The notes: generated from the sequence alone by a model not told the origin. A DNA stretch of 64,000 nucleotides from Prolixibacteraceae bacterium (GCA_019163175.1 JAFLKN010000033.1:1-64000); one strand, 5' to 3'. Positions 54,681-64,000 are shown, counted from the stretch's first letter. Translations and numbers: made by a program.

Positions 54681-56630
54681 ATGAAACGACCAATTTCCGG
54701 AACATTTATTGTCATCGCTTTACTATCTTGTTTTGTGGCCTGTTCTGTTCAGGAGAAGAAACCTGCCTTGGTGTCGAAAATTACTGAATATCAAAGTTCA
54801 AAACCATATACCCGGTGGTGGTGGTTTGCTTCTAAATTTACCCACCAGGATATTCTTGAACAGCTAAAATGGATTAAAGACAATAATTTTGGAGGTGTAG
54901 AAATTGCCTTTATTTACCCTGTAAATCGTAATCCAAATGCTGAACGTTTCGAATGGCTGGGAGCAGAATGGCAGGATCGGGTGACTTTTGCCAAAACATG
55001 CTGTGACAGCTTGGGCCTTGGCTGCGATTTTACTTTTGGAACTTTATGGCCATTTGGTGGCACTTTTGTAAGCGATGCCGATCGCACAAAAAAATGGGGC
55101 GATAGCACTTTTATGCAGCCATTGCGACTTTCGTGGACCATGCCCGATACCGGAAATGTACTTAACCACATGGATAAGGACGCGTTTGATCGTTATGCGA
55201 AGGTGATGGGTAGAGCTTTATCTCCAGCACTGGCAGGCTCGCAATCATCCGTTTTTTGTGACTCATGGGAAGTGGAAACCAAATTTCTGTGGACTGATGG
55301 TTTTGATAATAAATTTCAGGAAAAGTTCGGTTACGACATCAAACCATTTATGGATAGCATTTACTTCGGAAATTATGGCAGTCAGAGATATGATTACATG
55401 AAGCTTATTGCTGAAAAGGTTCTGAATGAGTTTTATATTCCTTTTGATAAAAAGTGTCATGAGATGGGTGCACTAAGTCGGGTTCAATGCGCTGGTTCCC
55501 CCACCGACCTGATGACCGCTTATGCATCGGTTGATATTCCTGAAACAGAGGCCATGCTTTACAATCCATCGTATTCAAAAATTGTTGCATCTGCTGCAGC
55601 TCTGTCCGAAAAACCAATCGTTAGTTCCGAAACGTTTACATGTCTTTATGGTTGGCCAGCCAAATACATCCGCAGAGAACAAACAGCTGACCTGAAAATG
55701 GTAGCCGATGCCCTTTTTGCCAATGGTGTAAACCAAATTGTCTGGCATGGCATGCCTTTCAACCCTGTTGGAATTGACACTATTTACTTTTATGCCAGTG
55801 TTCATGTTGGAAAAAGAGGAGCCCTCTCTGGCGAAATTCCGGCGTTTAACGAGTACCTGACGAAGGTGTCCGAGAAAATGCGTTTTGGACAGACCTATTC
55901 GGATGTTGCCGTTTATCTTCCTCTCGAAGATTCATGGGTTGCTGGTGTATTGCCCAAAGAATTACAGTTGCCTTGGGCTTGGGGGACCTATGAATTACGT
56001 TACACTGACTTCAATAAAGAACTGGAAGGATACCACCCACTTTGGATAAACAATCATTTTTTGAAACAAGCTGAATTTAAAGATGGAAAACTATGGATCG
56101 ATGGTCTATCGTTTGAATTGCTTTATATTGATGTGAATTTTATGGATGTTGACGCACTAAAAACAGTCTTTCAGCTGGCAGAAAAGGGACTTCCAATTTG
56201 CCTGAAGAAGGATCCCTTGCAGGCCGGATATAAAAAGAATATTGTGTTCGGTACCTTGCTCGAAAAGCTTAAAAAGTTGCCTAACACAGCAAATAAATTC
56301 AATGAAAATTTAAATCTTCAACCTTTGATTACAGGAGAAGACCTGCCAGAATTCTGGTGTCGGTCTGATGGGAAAACAGTCCAGATATTTTTTGCCAATC
56401 CCCACAGCAAAGACTTAAAATATCCGTTGTCATACGGACAATCATTGCAGGAATCTTCACTAATCAGAAAGATTGTTGTTCATTCAAATAGGAAGAATAC
56501 ACCCGTAACATTAAAATTCGACGCTTACCAATCATTGCTACTGATTATCGACGAAATGGGAAATGTAAAATTTGAAGACATCACTTTTGTACCCAAAACA
56601 CCAGTTCAGGAAGCAGCAAAACCGAACTAA
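54681..56630 (+). CDS. Lipoprotein glycoside hydrolase related to GH106 rhamnosidases (N-terminal catalytic region only)
   Basis: 649 aa; lipoprotein signal with Cys21 (CFVAC). The start KPYTRWWWFASKFTHQDILEQLKWIKDNNFGGVEIAFIYP is the W-W-W/GGVE pattern of GH106-like alpha-L-rhamnosidases and allied unclassified hydrolases, followed by barrel segments GCDFTFGTLWPFGG, FCDSWEVETKFLWTDGFDNKFQEKFGYD and SSETFTCLYGWPAKYIRR. True GH106 enzymes are usually around 1000 aa or longer with C-terminal beta domains, so this is a shortened relative. It stands alone; its substrate cannot be named. Confidence 0.65.
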   Translation: MKRPISGTFIVIALLSCFVACSVQEKKPALVSKITEYQSSKPYTRWWWFASKFTHQDILEQLKWIKDNNFGGVEIAFIYPVNRNPNAERFEWLGAEWQDRVTFAKTCCDSLGLGCDFTFGTLWPFGGTFVSDADRTKKWGDSTFMQPLRLSWTMPDTGNVLNHMDKDAFDRYAKVMGRALSPALAGSQSSVFCDSWEVETKFLWTDGFDNKFQEKFGYDIKPFMDSIYFGNYGSQRYDYMKLIAEKVLNEFYIPFDKKCHEMGALSRVQCAGSPTDLMTAYASVDIPETEAMLYNPSYSKIVASAAALSEKPIVSSETFTCLYGWPAKYIRREQTADLKMVADALFANGVNQIVWHGMPFNPVGIDTIYFYASVHVGKRGALSGEIPAFNEYLTKVSEKMRFGQTYSDVAVYLPLEDSWVAGVLPKELQLPWAWGTYELRYTDFNKELEGYHPLWINNHFLKQAEFKDGKLWIDGLSFELLYIDVNFMDVDALKTVFQLAEKGLPICLKKDPLQAGYKKNIVFGTLLEKLKKLPNTANKFNENLNLQPLITGEDLPEFWCRSDGKTVQIFFANPHSKDLKYPLSYGQSLQESSLIRKIVVHSNRKNTPVTLKFDAYQSLLLIIDEMGNVKFEDITFVPKTPVQEAAKPN

Positions 56631-56748
56631 AGTATTTGGTAAAACAGAGTGTATTATTTTTGATGTATACTGAACCTTTCAGAACAAGTACTGATCCCTC
56701 GTTTTCATCAATAATTTTTACATTTGCAGCATCAAAAAATCGAAAGTC

Positions 56749-58224
56749 ATGATTCAGGAAATACAAGTTTACAACACACTTACCCGAAAGAAAGAAGTTT
56801 TTGAACCGCTGGTTCCCGGCAAGGTTGGGTTGTACGTTTGTGGACCAACCGTTTATGGGCCGCCACATCTGGGACATGCCCGCTCGGCTATTTCTTTCGA
56901 TCTGGTGTTTCGTTTCCTGAAACAGATTGGCTACAAAGTGCGCTATGTCCGCAACATCACCGATGTGGGTCATTTGGTTGCCGATGCCGACGAAGGCGAG
57001 GATAAAATTGCCCAACAGGCCAAACTCGACGAACTGGAGCCGATGGAAGTGGTGCAGAAATATACCAACATGTACCACGATGCGATGGCCATGCTCAATC
57101 TGGAATCGCCCAGCATTGAACCACGCGCATCAGGTCATATCATTGAACAGATTGAGGAAGTAAAGAAAATCCTGAATTCCGGATATGCCTACGAAAGCAA
57201 AGGATCGGTGTATTTTGATGTGGAAAAATTTGCTTCGGAAAATGAATACGGAAAACTATCGGGCCGAAAAATTGAAGACCTGATCAGCAATACCCGCTCG
57301 TTGGACGGGCAGGACGAAAAACGCTCCGGACTGGATTTTGCAATCTGGAAAAAAGCGCAACCTGAACACATCATGCGTTGGCCTTCGCCCTGGAGCGATG
57401 GATTCCCCGGCTGGCATATGGAATGTACGGCCATGAGCTGCAAATACCTGGGCGAAACATTCGATATTCATGGCGGCGGAATGGACTTGACCTTTCCGCA
57501 CCACGAAGCCGAGATGGCGCAGGCACAGGCTGCGCACGGAAAACCGGCCGTTCGTTACTGGATGCATAACAACATGATTACCCTGAACGGCCAAAAAATG
57601 GGCAAATCGCTTGGAAACGCTATTTCGCTGGAACAATTTTTCAATGGTAATCATCCGTTGCTCGAAAAGGCTTATAGCCCAATGACTATTCGCTTTTTCA
57701 TGTTGCAAGCGCACTACCGCAGCACACTCGATTTCTCGAACGAAGCGCTTCAGGCTTCAGAAAAAGGGTTGGAACGCCTGATGAAAGCCACTGCTAAAGT
57801 CGAATCATTGCCAGTTTCTGAAACCTCATCAGTAAATATTGCTGAATTATCAGCTAATTGTTATGCTGCCATGGCCGACGACCTGAACAGTCCGATTGCT
57901 ATTGCTTATTTGTTCGAAGGTGTGAAAATCATCAATTCGGTTGCCGACGGAAAATCAACCATCACTGCTGGAAATCGAGTCGCATTAAAATCGCTTTTCA
58001 ATACTTTTGTGTTCAATATTTTTGGCTTGAAGGCAGACAGTCAGGCTGAGTTAGGGAATAGCGAAGTGCTGAATGAAGTGGTTGATTTGCTGATGAAACT
58101 ACGCGCAGAAGCCAAAACCAACAGAGACTGGGCAACTTCGGACAAAATCCGCAACGAACTTGCTGCGATTGGCTTCGATATTAAAGACGGCAAAGACGGC
58201 GTAAGCTGGGAACTGAAGAAGTAA
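56749..58224 (+). CDS. cysS: Cysteinyl-tRNA synthetase
   Basis: 491 aa class I synthetase charging tRNA-Cys. The HIGH motif lies in [16 protein letters not shown] (about 31-46), zinc-site Cys and His in [14 protein letters not shown] and [17 protein letters not shown], and the KMSKS-type motif is KMGKSLGN (about 281). The C-terminal helical anticodon domain ends [10 protein letters not shown]. Normal length, housekeeping gene, no oddities. Confidence 0.98.
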   Translation: MIQEIQVYNTLTRKKEVFEPLVPGKVGLYVCGPTVYGPPHLGHARSAISFDLVFRFLKQIGYKVRYVRNITDVGHLVADADEGEDKIAQQAKLDELEPMEVVQKYTNMYHDAMAMLNLESPSIEPRASGHIIEQIEEVKKILNSGYAYESKGSVYFDVEKFASENEYGKLSGRKIEDLISNTRSLDGQDEKRSGLDFAIWKKAQPEHIMRWPSPWSDGFPGWHMECTAMSCKYLGETFDIHGGGMDLTFPHHEAEMAQAQAAHGKPAVRYWMHNNMITLNGQKMGKSLGNAISLEQFFNGNHPLLEKAYSPMTIRFFMLQAHYRSTLDFSNEALQASEKGLERLMKATAKVESLPVSETSSVNIAELSANCYAAMADDLNSPIAIAYLFEGVKIINSVADGKSTITAGNRVALKSLFNTFVFNIFGLKADSQAELGNSEVLNEVVDLLMKLRAEAKTNRDWATSDKIRNELAAIGFDIKDGKDGVSWELKK

Positions 58225-58359
58225 TCAGCATTAAGTTGTCAGGTTAATCTAATTCTTTAGTTATATTCTTATTAATTATAGTTGTTGTTTGATTGTTGAA
58301 AACTTTGCCTTGAAGCATTGCTAATTTTTCTTACTTTTGACTTATTAAACAAGTTACGC

Positions 58360-59271
58360 GTGGAAATTAATCAATACATAAAAGAGTTGTTGTTGCTGAA
58401 TGATTGTGTAATCATTCCTGAATTTGGTGGATTTGTTGCCAATTATGAACCTGCGTCCATTGAGAACAATAAATTTTCACCTCCGGCGAAAGAAATTGCG
58501 TTCAACAACAAACTGACTTCCAACGATGGCTTATTGGTTAATTATATTTCTAACAATGAGGGAATTAATTTTTTTGAAGCAAAGCGAAAACTTGACAATT
58601 TTGTAGAGGAAACATTGCTTAATCTGGAACGTAACCGCAATGTTTATTTCGAAGGGGTTGGCTATTTGCATTATGACTCGCGTGAAAACCTTCAATTTGA
58701 GCCACAGCTGAAACAAAATTTGTTAGTTGAATCCTATGGATTGCAGAATTTCTCTTATGAGAAACTCTACCAACGTCAAATGCCAAAACCAGCTTTCAAG
58801 GTTGAATATCGTGAACCAATTCCGGTTATTTTCCAAAGACGCCAGTTACAAAAATTGATTGTGGCTGTTCCTCTTTTGATAGCTATGGCTCTCATTCCGA
58901 TGAAGAACAATAAAGAATACCTGTCGAAATCGGATATGGGCTTGTGGGAAGCAATTACACAAAGCGCTCCGGTTGCTGTCGTCATTCCTCAGGAACAAAG
59001 CGCTGCTGAATTTAAAGTTCCATCTACTACTGCCACAACAGATTTTAAGTATTATATTATTGGTGGAAGTTTCAAAAGTGAAGAAAATGCGAGTAAATAT
59101 GTTCGGCAATTAAACGAACAAGGCTATACCGGAAAAGATCTTGGTGTTTTTAAAGGCTTGCACCGTGTGGCGATGAAAGGTTTCCCAACGATGGAGGAAG
59201 CACAACATGAGTTGAATTTGCTTCTGCAACAAAGTCCTCAGTCTGGTGTCTGGATTCATGTAAACGAATAA
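58360..59271 (+). CDS. HU/CCDC81-type and SPOR-domain membrane protein
   Basis: 303 aa from GTG at 58360 (reading MEINQYIKELLLLNDCVIIPEFGGFVANYEP in this family); a longer frame starts with TTG at 58318. The N-terminal ~140 residues form a tandem HU-like domain of the CCDC81/SPOR-associated type. One membrane helix lies at about 168-186 (LIVAVPLLIAMALIP), and a C-terminal SPOR domain at about 225-300 (YYIIGGSFKSEENASKYVRQL). SPOR domains bind denuded peptidoglycan at the division site. Probably a cell-division accessory protein; exact role unknown. Confidence 0.85.
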   Translation: MEINQYIKELLLLNDCVIIPEFGGFVANYEPASIENNKFSPPAKEIAFNNKLTSNDGLLVNYISNNEGINFFEAKRKLDNFVEETLLNLERNRNVYFEGVGYLHYDSRENLQFEPQLKQNLLVESYGLQNFSYEKLYQRQMPKPAFKVEYREPIPVIFQRRQLQKLIVAVPLLIAMALIPMKNNKEYLSKSDMGLWEAITQSAPVAVVIPQEQSAAEFKVPSTTATTDFKYYIIGGSFKSEENASKYVRQLNEQGYTGKDLGVFKGLHRVAMKGFPTMEEAQHELNLLLQQSPQSGVWIHVNE

Positions 59272-59277
59272 TAGTTG

Positions 59278-59304
59278 TAAGCTCCGAAAGGAGCTTTTTT
59301 ATTT
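59278..59304 (+). terminator. Terminator after the SPOR gene
   Basis: AAGCTCC-GAAA-GGAGCTT (59279-59296) is a perfect 7-bp hairpin with a GAAA tetraloop, followed by TTTTATTT. Confidence 0.9.
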
Positions 59305-59335
59305 AAGTAAGTTTGATTGCTATTTTTAAATCGAA

Positions 59336-59375
59336 AAGCCACTCCAAAAATTTCGGAATGGCTTTATACTTCGAT
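59336..59375. terminator. Second hairpin between SPOR gene and mtnP
   Basis: AAGCCACTCC pairs with GGAATGGCTT with one mismatch around AAAAATTTC. It may end the mtnA-mtnP transcript from the other side, although about 180 bp of AT-rich sequence separates it from the mtnP stop. Confidence 0.55.
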
Positions 59376-59557
59376 ATATAATCAAATCAATTTATTAAAC
59401 CTTTTCTCTCTCTACTTTATAAATTGACCGATAAATAAAATTGTTCATGGCTTTGAGACAACTTATATATTTTGATTTTACAAAACATGTGCCAAAAAAT
59501 TTCATTTTAATGATCTTTTTTAAAGAAGATGTAATTTTTTTGAAAAAATCTTGAAAA

Positions 59558-60304
59558 TTATATTTTTCCAATCGTATGGGTTAATAAATCAATTACATGA
59601 CTTACATTTTGGTTGAATACTTTTAATACATCGCCCCAGGTTACCGGAGCTTCATCGGTTTTCCAACAGTCGTAGTCGGTACTCATTGCAATGGCTGCGT
59701 AAGGAATTTCCAGTTCATTAGCCAAAATTGCTTCCGGAGCAGTGGACATATTGATCACGTCAGCTCCCCAAATGCGGAACATATTTGACTCAGCACGGGT
59801 TGAAAAACGGGGACCTTCGATGGTAATTACAGTTCCGGTCTCAAAAATTTTTAAGTCTAGTTCTCGGGAGGTTTCAATGATTTTTGTCCGCAAATAGCTA
59901 TCAAACGGATCGGCCATTGGGGTGTGTTTCATTTCACGGGGTTCAAATGCTTCGAAAAAAGTAATTGGCCGATGCCGGGTGAAATCGATGAACTGATCGA
60001 GTACCACAAAGTCGCCACGTCCAATTTCCTGACGCAGACTTCCGCAGGCTGTAGTTGCCAGAATATGTGTGCATCCCATTTCGCGAATGGCCCATATGTT
60101 GGAGCGATTATTTACCTGCGTGGGCGGAATGGTATGTTGACGCCCGTGTCTGGAAAGGATAGCTACTTCACGATCATTGATTTCTCCGCATTTGAAATCA
60201 GAAGTTGTAGGTCCGTAAGGGGTCTCAATCTTCAGTTCTGTAGCATTTTTCAGAATCGCGGGGTTTTCGAGTCCTGAGCCGCCGATGATGGCAATTTTTG
60301 TCAT
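59558..60304 (-). CDS. mtnP: S-methyl-5'-thioadenosine phosphorylase
   Basis: 248 aa trimeric phosphorylase splitting 5'-methylthioadenosine into adenine and methylthioribose-1-phosphate. Motifs: IGGSGLENP (phosphate loop), YGPTTSDFKCGEI, ILSRHGRQHTIPP, TTACGSLRQEI, TIEGPRFSTRAE, INMSTAPEA and AMSTDYDCW (the last typical of MTA phosphorylases rather than purine nucleoside phosphorylases). Its start overlaps the aldolase stop by 4 bp in an mtnA-aldolase-mtnP operon. Confidence 0.92.
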   Translation of the reverse strand: MTKIAIIGGSGLENPAILKNATELKIETPYGPTTSDFKCGEINDREVAILSRHGRQHTIPPTQVNNRSNIWAIREMGCTHILATTACGSLRQEIGRGDFVVLDQFIDFTRHRPITFFEAFEPREMKHTPMADPFDSYLRTKIIETSRELDLKIFETGTVITIEGPRFSTRAESNMFRIWGADVINMSTAPEAILANELEIPYAAIAMSTDYDCWKTDEAPVTWGDVLKVFNQNVSHVIDLLTHTIGKI

Positions 60305-60906
60305 TTTGATAGTCGATTATAGATTTTGATAATTTCAGATGTTGCTTCTTCCAGATTTTGGCCAAATGCAAGAATCCCTTCACGGTGTCCACCCATTACA
60401 ATCACCTTTTCATCAGGTTTCATATTGGTAAGTAGTTGCTGAATCGCTCCGGCCATTTCAGGAGTTCCGTATTCAATTTCTGCTGAAGTAGTTGGAAGAA
60501 CATTCAATAGTTCCTTCCATAATTCCAGGCAGTGAACGTGAACAACTGCGCCGACTTCAGGAAGTGTTTCGTAAACTGCGGCATGACTTAGGCTTTCGGC
60601 TGATGCCTTTGTTTGGCCTGTGCATGAGATGGCGTTTTGTGTGAAATTGTATCCGGTAACTAGTGCAAAATGTTTTGGTTCGAGTTTAGCGAATTGGCCT
60701 GTTGCACTTCCTGTAATGATGAACGATGAGCTTTCTCTAGATTCGACTGAGATATTCCCAAAGCCTATACCATCAGGGTACATGCCAATCAGTCTCAATT
60801 TGTAAAGTCGGGTTCTTGCAGCTTCGAGTTGCCCGAAGATTTCATCTTGAATCTGGATTTCCTTTTGCTCCCAGTTGCAATTAAATTTGATGTATCCTTC
60901 TGTCAT
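60301..60906 (-). CDS. Class II aldolase/adducin-family enzyme, probable 5-(methylthio)ribulose-1-phosphate aldolase
   Basis: 201 aa zinc aldolase. Visible: GIGFGNISVESRES (GNIS loop), FIITGSATGQFAKLEP, the zinc HxH in VVHVHCLELWK and a third His in VIMGGHREGIL. Translationally coupled on both sides (4-bp overlaps) to mtnA and mtnP. Two readings are possible: MtnB dehydratase of the classic methionine salvage, or the aldolase of the DHAP shunt that splits methylthioribulose-1-phosphate into dihydroxyacetone phosphate and methylthioacetaldehyde. No mtnC, mtnD or mtnW gene is seen nearby, so I prefer the aldolase; the choice is inference. Confidence 0.75.
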   Translation of the reverse strand: MTEGYIKFNCNWEQKEIQIQDEIFGQLEAARTRLYKLRLIGMYPDGIGFGNISVESRESSSFIITGSATGQFAKLEPKHFALVTGYNFTQNAISCTGQTKASAESLSHAAVYETLPEVGAVVHVHCLELWKELLNVLPTTSAEIEYGTPEMAGAIQQLLTNMKPDEKVIVMGGHREGILAFGQNLEEATSEIIKIYNRLSK

Positions 60907-61997
60907 TTTTTACCTTTTTCAGGAAATAAACTTAAAATACCCTCTCGGTTAGCATTGCAAATCCCTCGTTCTGTAATTAGTCCGGTAACAAGTCGCGCCG
61001 GAGTTACATCAAATCCGTAATTGGCAACCTGACTTTTCTCCGGAAGTATTCGGAATTCGTAGATTTCATCGCCCAATTTCCCTTCCATCATGGAAACTTC
61101 GCTGGCATTACGTTGCTCAATGGGGATTTCAGTAATGCCATCATTTATGGTCCAGTCGATGGTGGTTGAAGGCAGTGCCACATAAAATGGAACACCGTTA
61201 TCGGCAGCGGCCAATGCTTTCAGGTAAGTTCCTATTTTATTGGCTACATCGCCGTTCATGGTCGTACGGTCGCTTCCAACAATAACCAGATCGACCATTT
61301 GATGCTGCATCAGGTGGCCTCCGGTATTATCAGGAATCACAGTATGCGGAATGCCGGCTTCACCCAGTTCCCATGCAGTTAATCGTGCTCCCTGGTTGCG
61401 CGGACGGGTTTCATCAACCCAGACATGAACCGGAATACCAGCTTCGTGTGCCAGATAAATGGGAGCCGTGGCAGTTCCCAACTCCACACAAGCCAATCGC
61501 CCTGCATTGCAGTGCGTGAGAATTTGAACCGGTTCCCTATTTTTCTTTTCGCTAATTACTTTTATTAATTCCAGCCCATACATTCCTATTTGCTTGCTGA
61601 ATTCAATTTCGCGCTGTTTTAAAGATTCAGCATATTCAAGTAAATGGTGAGTATTCTGTAAAATAGTATGTTGTTCTGAAATAACAGAAAGAGCCTCATC
61701 AACCGCAAAAGCCAAATTTACTGCAGTTGGTCGCGATGATTTCAACCATTCGGCAGCACGTTGCATTTCGGCTTGAAAATCATTTCCGGAGAAGTTGCTG
61801 GCAGCCAGATACATTCCATATGCTGCGGTTACACCAATAAGCGGGGCGCCTCGCACCACCATCTCGGTTATAGCGAAACGGGCTTCTTCCAATGTGCCAA
61901 TTTCATAAATCAGATTCAGAAAGGGTAGATGGCGCTGATCTATTGTTTCTACACTATTCTTCTGGTGGTTAAACCATATAGTTTGCGGATTCCCCAT
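60903..61997 (-). CDS. mtnA: S-methyl-5-thioribose-1-phosphate isomerase
   Basis: 364 aa from ATG at 61997 (MGNPQTIWF); a TTG 39 bp upstream is in frame but adds a non-family extension. It interconverts methylthioribose-1-phosphate and methylthioribulose-1-phosphate. Landmarks: VVRGAPLIGVTAAYGMYLA (RGAPAIG-type motif), LTHCNAGRLACVELGTATAPIY with the catalytic Cys, DETRPRNQGARLTAWELG, and VGSDRTTMNGDVANKIGTY with the catalytic Asp. First gene of the MTA operon. The family also includes ribose-1,5-bisphosphate isomerases, but the neighbours fix the assignment. Confidence 0.93.
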   Translation of the reverse strand: MGNPQTIWFNHQKNSVETIDQRHLPFLNLIYEIGTLEEARFAITEMVVRGAPLIGVTAAYGMYLAASNFSGNDFQAEMQRAAEWLKSSRPTAVNLAFAVDEALSVISEQHTILQNTHHLLEYAESLKQREIEFSKQIGMYGLELIKVISEKKNREPVQILTHCNAGRLACVELGTATAPIYLAHEAGIPVHVWVDETRPRNQGARLTAWELGEAGIPHTVIPDNTGGHLMQHQMVDLVIVGSDRTTMNGDVANKIGTYLKALAAADNGVPFYVALPSTTIDWTINDGITEIPIEQRNASEVSMMEGKLGDEIYEFRILPEKSQVANYGFDVTPARLVTGLITERGICNANREGILSLFPEKGKK

Positions 61998-62118
61998 GAT
62001 TGTGCATTTTTTTGAAACCCAAAGATAAATATCCAATCATTTAAACTACTCATAACATTTGTGTTCCTTTCATTTTCCGGATTTTTTATGACTTTTGTGG
62101 TCTCACAAATCTGACTTT

Positions 62119-62748
62119 ATGGAAATTCTAAGCGGTGTAAAAAATATCATTTTCGATCTTGGTGGTGTTTTACTGAATATAGATCCTAAAAAAACTATTG
62201 AAGCATTCAATCGACTTGGTATGGATCAACTTATTGGAGATAAAGGTCTTTCGTACGATCACGACATTTTTTACCTGATGGAGCAGGGTAAAGTTACTCC
62301 GGAAGAATTTCGAAATGGTGTCCGGCAATTAATTTCCGCAGAAGTTACAGATGATCAGATTAATGCTGCATGGACAGCGATGTTGCTCGATTTTCCGGCG
62401 AATCGGGTTGAACTGGTGAAAAATCTTCGGAATAATTATAAAATATATCTGTTCAGCAATACCAATTCTATTCATGTTGCAAAATATCATGCCGATTTTC
62501 TAGAACTACATGGTTTTGAAGTTTCATCACTTTTTGAGATAGATTTCTATTCCAACGAAATTGGCTACCGTAAACCATCACCCGAATCGTTTCAGGAAAT
62601 CATCCGACTTTCAGGAATAAATCCTGAAGAGTCTATTTTTATTGACGATTCGCTACCCAATGTGGAAGCTGCCATTGGTTGCGGGCTGAAGGGATACTGG
62701 TTGGAACCAGGGCAAAAAATAGAAGAAGTGTTTTCGAATTTTCTTTAA
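62119..62748 (+). CDS. HAD-IA family phosphatase (YihX-like)
   Basis: 209 aa from ATG at 62119 (a longer frame starts with TTG at 62095). HAD motif I is IIFDLGGVLLNID with Gly at the +2 position, as in YihX-type glucose-1-phosphatases (FDLGNVI). Motif II is YLFSNTNSIH, motif III GYRKPSPESF and motif IV IFIDDSLPNVEAA. The cap is small and helical. The substrate is probably a sugar phosphate; it cannot be fixed from sequence. Divergent from mtnA, with which it may share the short intergenic region. Confidence 0.85.
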   Translation: MEILSGVKNIIFDLGGVLLNIDPKKTIEAFNRLGMDQLIGDKGLSYDHDIFYLMEQGKVTPEEFRNGVRQLISAEVTDDQINAAWTAMLLDFPANRVELVKNLRNNYKIYLFSNTNSIHVAKYHADFLELHGFEVSSLFEIDFYSNEIGYRKPSPESFQEIIRLSGINPEESIFIDDSLPNVEAAIGCGLKGYWLEPGQKIEEVFSNFL

Positions 62749-62902
62749 TTTGACAAATTTGCCTTGACTTTTTAGTAGAAGACGTAATTTATTACTTAAA
62801 ACCACGATGAAGAGACGGAAACATCGAAGTCATTCCACTCAATGCAATCTCGATACTGATCAAGAATAACTGAGGCTGGTAACTGCAATTGTCAACTTTA
62901 TA

Positions 62903-64000
62903 TTAGGCTTCGCGATCTTTCCAATCCCCGTTTTCACGAATAATGGCTTCGAGTTCTTCCACCGCTTGCTCAAACGGAATGTGCCGTTTTATCAGTACTT
63001 GTCGTTTGTAAAGGTTTACATTTCCGGGGCCAGCACCAACAAACCCATAATCTACATCGCCCATTTCGCCGGGACCATTAACCACACAGCCCATTACTCC
63101 AATTTTAAGGTGATCGAGATGATTGAAATGTGCTTTTATTTTAATTGTGGTTTCGTGCAAATCGAACAAGGTTCGCCCACATCCCGGACATGAGATGAAT
63201 TCTGTTTTTGTAACTCGCATCCTACTTGCCTGAAGAATAGAGAAACTCAAATCTTTCAAGTCGGTAAAGGTGGTTTGATCGAGTTCGTTGGTAATGCAAA
63301 GTCCATCGCCATAACCATCAATAAGCAATCCGCCAAGGTCGGCAGCTGCTTTTATCTGAAGATTTTCAAGGTAGCGTTCGTTATATTTCCTGAAGATTAC
63401 CACCGGAACTTTCCAGATGTGCGATTCAAGTGTCATAAAGAAAGCTCGCAGCTCGGCAAAAGGATTTTTATTGAAACTCTCCAGGATCAAAATCGTTTTC
63501 CGGGTTTGTTTGAGCTTGGTGATGATTTCCGGATTTTCGTTCATGAAATGATCAAACTCTTCCTTGTTGGTGCGGATAAACTTGGTTTGCCCCCAGTGCG
63601 ATCCGCCGAACAAATATTCTTCGAGCGTAAGTACAGGATACGAATTTCCTTCCAAATCGAGCACTTCGTGGTTGTTGAAAAAGTATTCAGGAATTTGTTT
63701 TCCACGCAAAGGCAGAATTTCGGAAAGTGTTCTTCCGCGTAAATCGGCCATTACAATGGGCAGAAATTTATCGCCCATCCGTAATACGGGTCGGGTTGAC
63801 CGGCGTTCGTATTCAAACGGGTTAATCTGCGCAAAAAGTGGTGCTTTAATCGGTTTATGTCCTTTGTACGTTTCGATATGGTTTACCAGCTTTCGTGCTA
63901 CTGAAATTTCATTTTCAGGAGCTTCGGTTAGCGAAACACGAATGGTGTCACCAATTCCGTCGGCAAGCAGCGCACCGATACCAACCGCTGATTTAATACG
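62903..64000 (-). CDS. ispG: 4-hydroxy-3-methylbut-2-enyl-diphosphate synthase, C-terminal part, cut by window edge
   Basis: MEP-pathway [4Fe-4S] enzyme. The frame is open without a start from the right edge (first visible residues RIKSAVGIGALLADGIGDTIRVSL) to the stop at 62903, 365 residues. The iron-sulfur cysteines are visible in ISCPGCGRTLFDL and IGVMGCVVNGPGEM. Between the barrel and the cluster domain lies the extra domain typical of the long, plant-like and Bacteroidota IspG (FNKNPFAELRAFFMTLESH). Incomplete only because the window ends. Confidence 0.95.
   Translation of the reverse strand, partial: RIKSAVGIGALLADGIGDTIRVSLTEAPENEISVARKLVNHIETYKGHKPIKAPLFAQINPFEYERRSTRPVLRMGDKFLPIVMADLRGRTLSEILPLRGKQIPEYFFNNHEVLDLEGNSYPVLTLEEYLFGGSHWGQTKFIRTNKEEFDHFMNENPEIITKLKQTRKTILILESFNKNPFAELRAFFMTLESHIWKVPVVIFRKYNERYLENLQIKAAADLGGLLIDGYGDGLCITNELDQTTFTDLKDLSFSILQASRMRVTKTEFISCPGCGRTLFDLHETTIKIKAHFNHLDHLKIGVMGCVVNGPGEMGDVDYGFVGAGPGNVNLYKRQVLIKRHIPFEQAVEELEAIIRENGDWKDREA

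Overview
The window reads as chromosomal DNA of a Bacteroidota member, most likely of the Bacteroidales/Marinilabiliales type. The evidence is SusC/SusD pairs, several TonB-dependent receptors with N-terminal carboxypeptidase-regulatory-like domains, a type IX secretion sorting domain, a long-form IspG, DUF6263 and HU/SPOR proteins, weak Shine-Dalgarno signals, and promoters of the TTTG-N20-TAnnTTTG kind. I see no phage, IS element, CRISPR array, tRNA or rRNA.

Layout. (1) 0-6.2 kb, minus strand: phosphate uptake operon in the order porin, pstS2, pstS1, pstC, pstA, pstB, phoU (phoU runs off the left edge). (2) 6.4-13.6 kb, plus: a TonB-dependent receptor, a T9SS-exported protein with an internal perfect ~1 kb duplication, a MORN-like protein and a small secreted one-domain protein. 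(3) 13.6-27.2 kb, minus: a phosphonate locus with phnW, an OPA-family transporter, phnX, a saccharopine-dehydrogenase-like enzyme, SusD, SusC, an unknown exported protein, a PbfA-type lyase and two exported phosphoesterases. (4) 27.5-30.6 kb, plus: PAP2 phosphatase, GT39-like glycosyltransferase and a Lys-rich protein. (5) 30.6-37.8 kb, minus: phytase, beta-helix lipoprotein and TonB receptor, then a PlcP-type phosphoesterase with a glycosyltransferase. (6) 38-42.5 kb, plus: a second small secreted protein and phoU2-phoB-phoR. (7) 42.7-46.5 kb, plus: glgA, glgC and DUF6263. (8) 46.5-54.5 kb, minus: methionine module of SAM-I riboswitch, a 21-codon Met/Cys-rich ORF, DUF39, NIL-ferredoxin, UPF0280, metH, a 52-aa membrane protein and metF. 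(9) 54.7-64 kb: GH106-like hydrolase, cysS, HU/SPOR protein, mtnA-aldolase-mtnP, HAD phosphatase and partial ispG.

The first 42 kb behaves as one phosphorus-acquisition island: phosphate, phosphonates, phytate and phospholipid phosphate, together with the PhoB/PhoR regulators. Reading by eye, I find a repeated upstream pattern at seven of its transcripts: four 5-mers ending mostly in TAA at exact 11-bp steps, then about 11 nt, then a TAnnTTTG-like element. I propose this as the PhoB box of this organism. The second theme is sulfur-methionine metabolism: homocysteine made from aspartate semialdehyde under a SAM riboswitch, methylation by MetF/MetH, and methylthioadenosine recycling by a possible DHAP shunt.

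Limits: everything is from reading sequence and ORF translations by eye; no alignment, structure prediction or database search was run.
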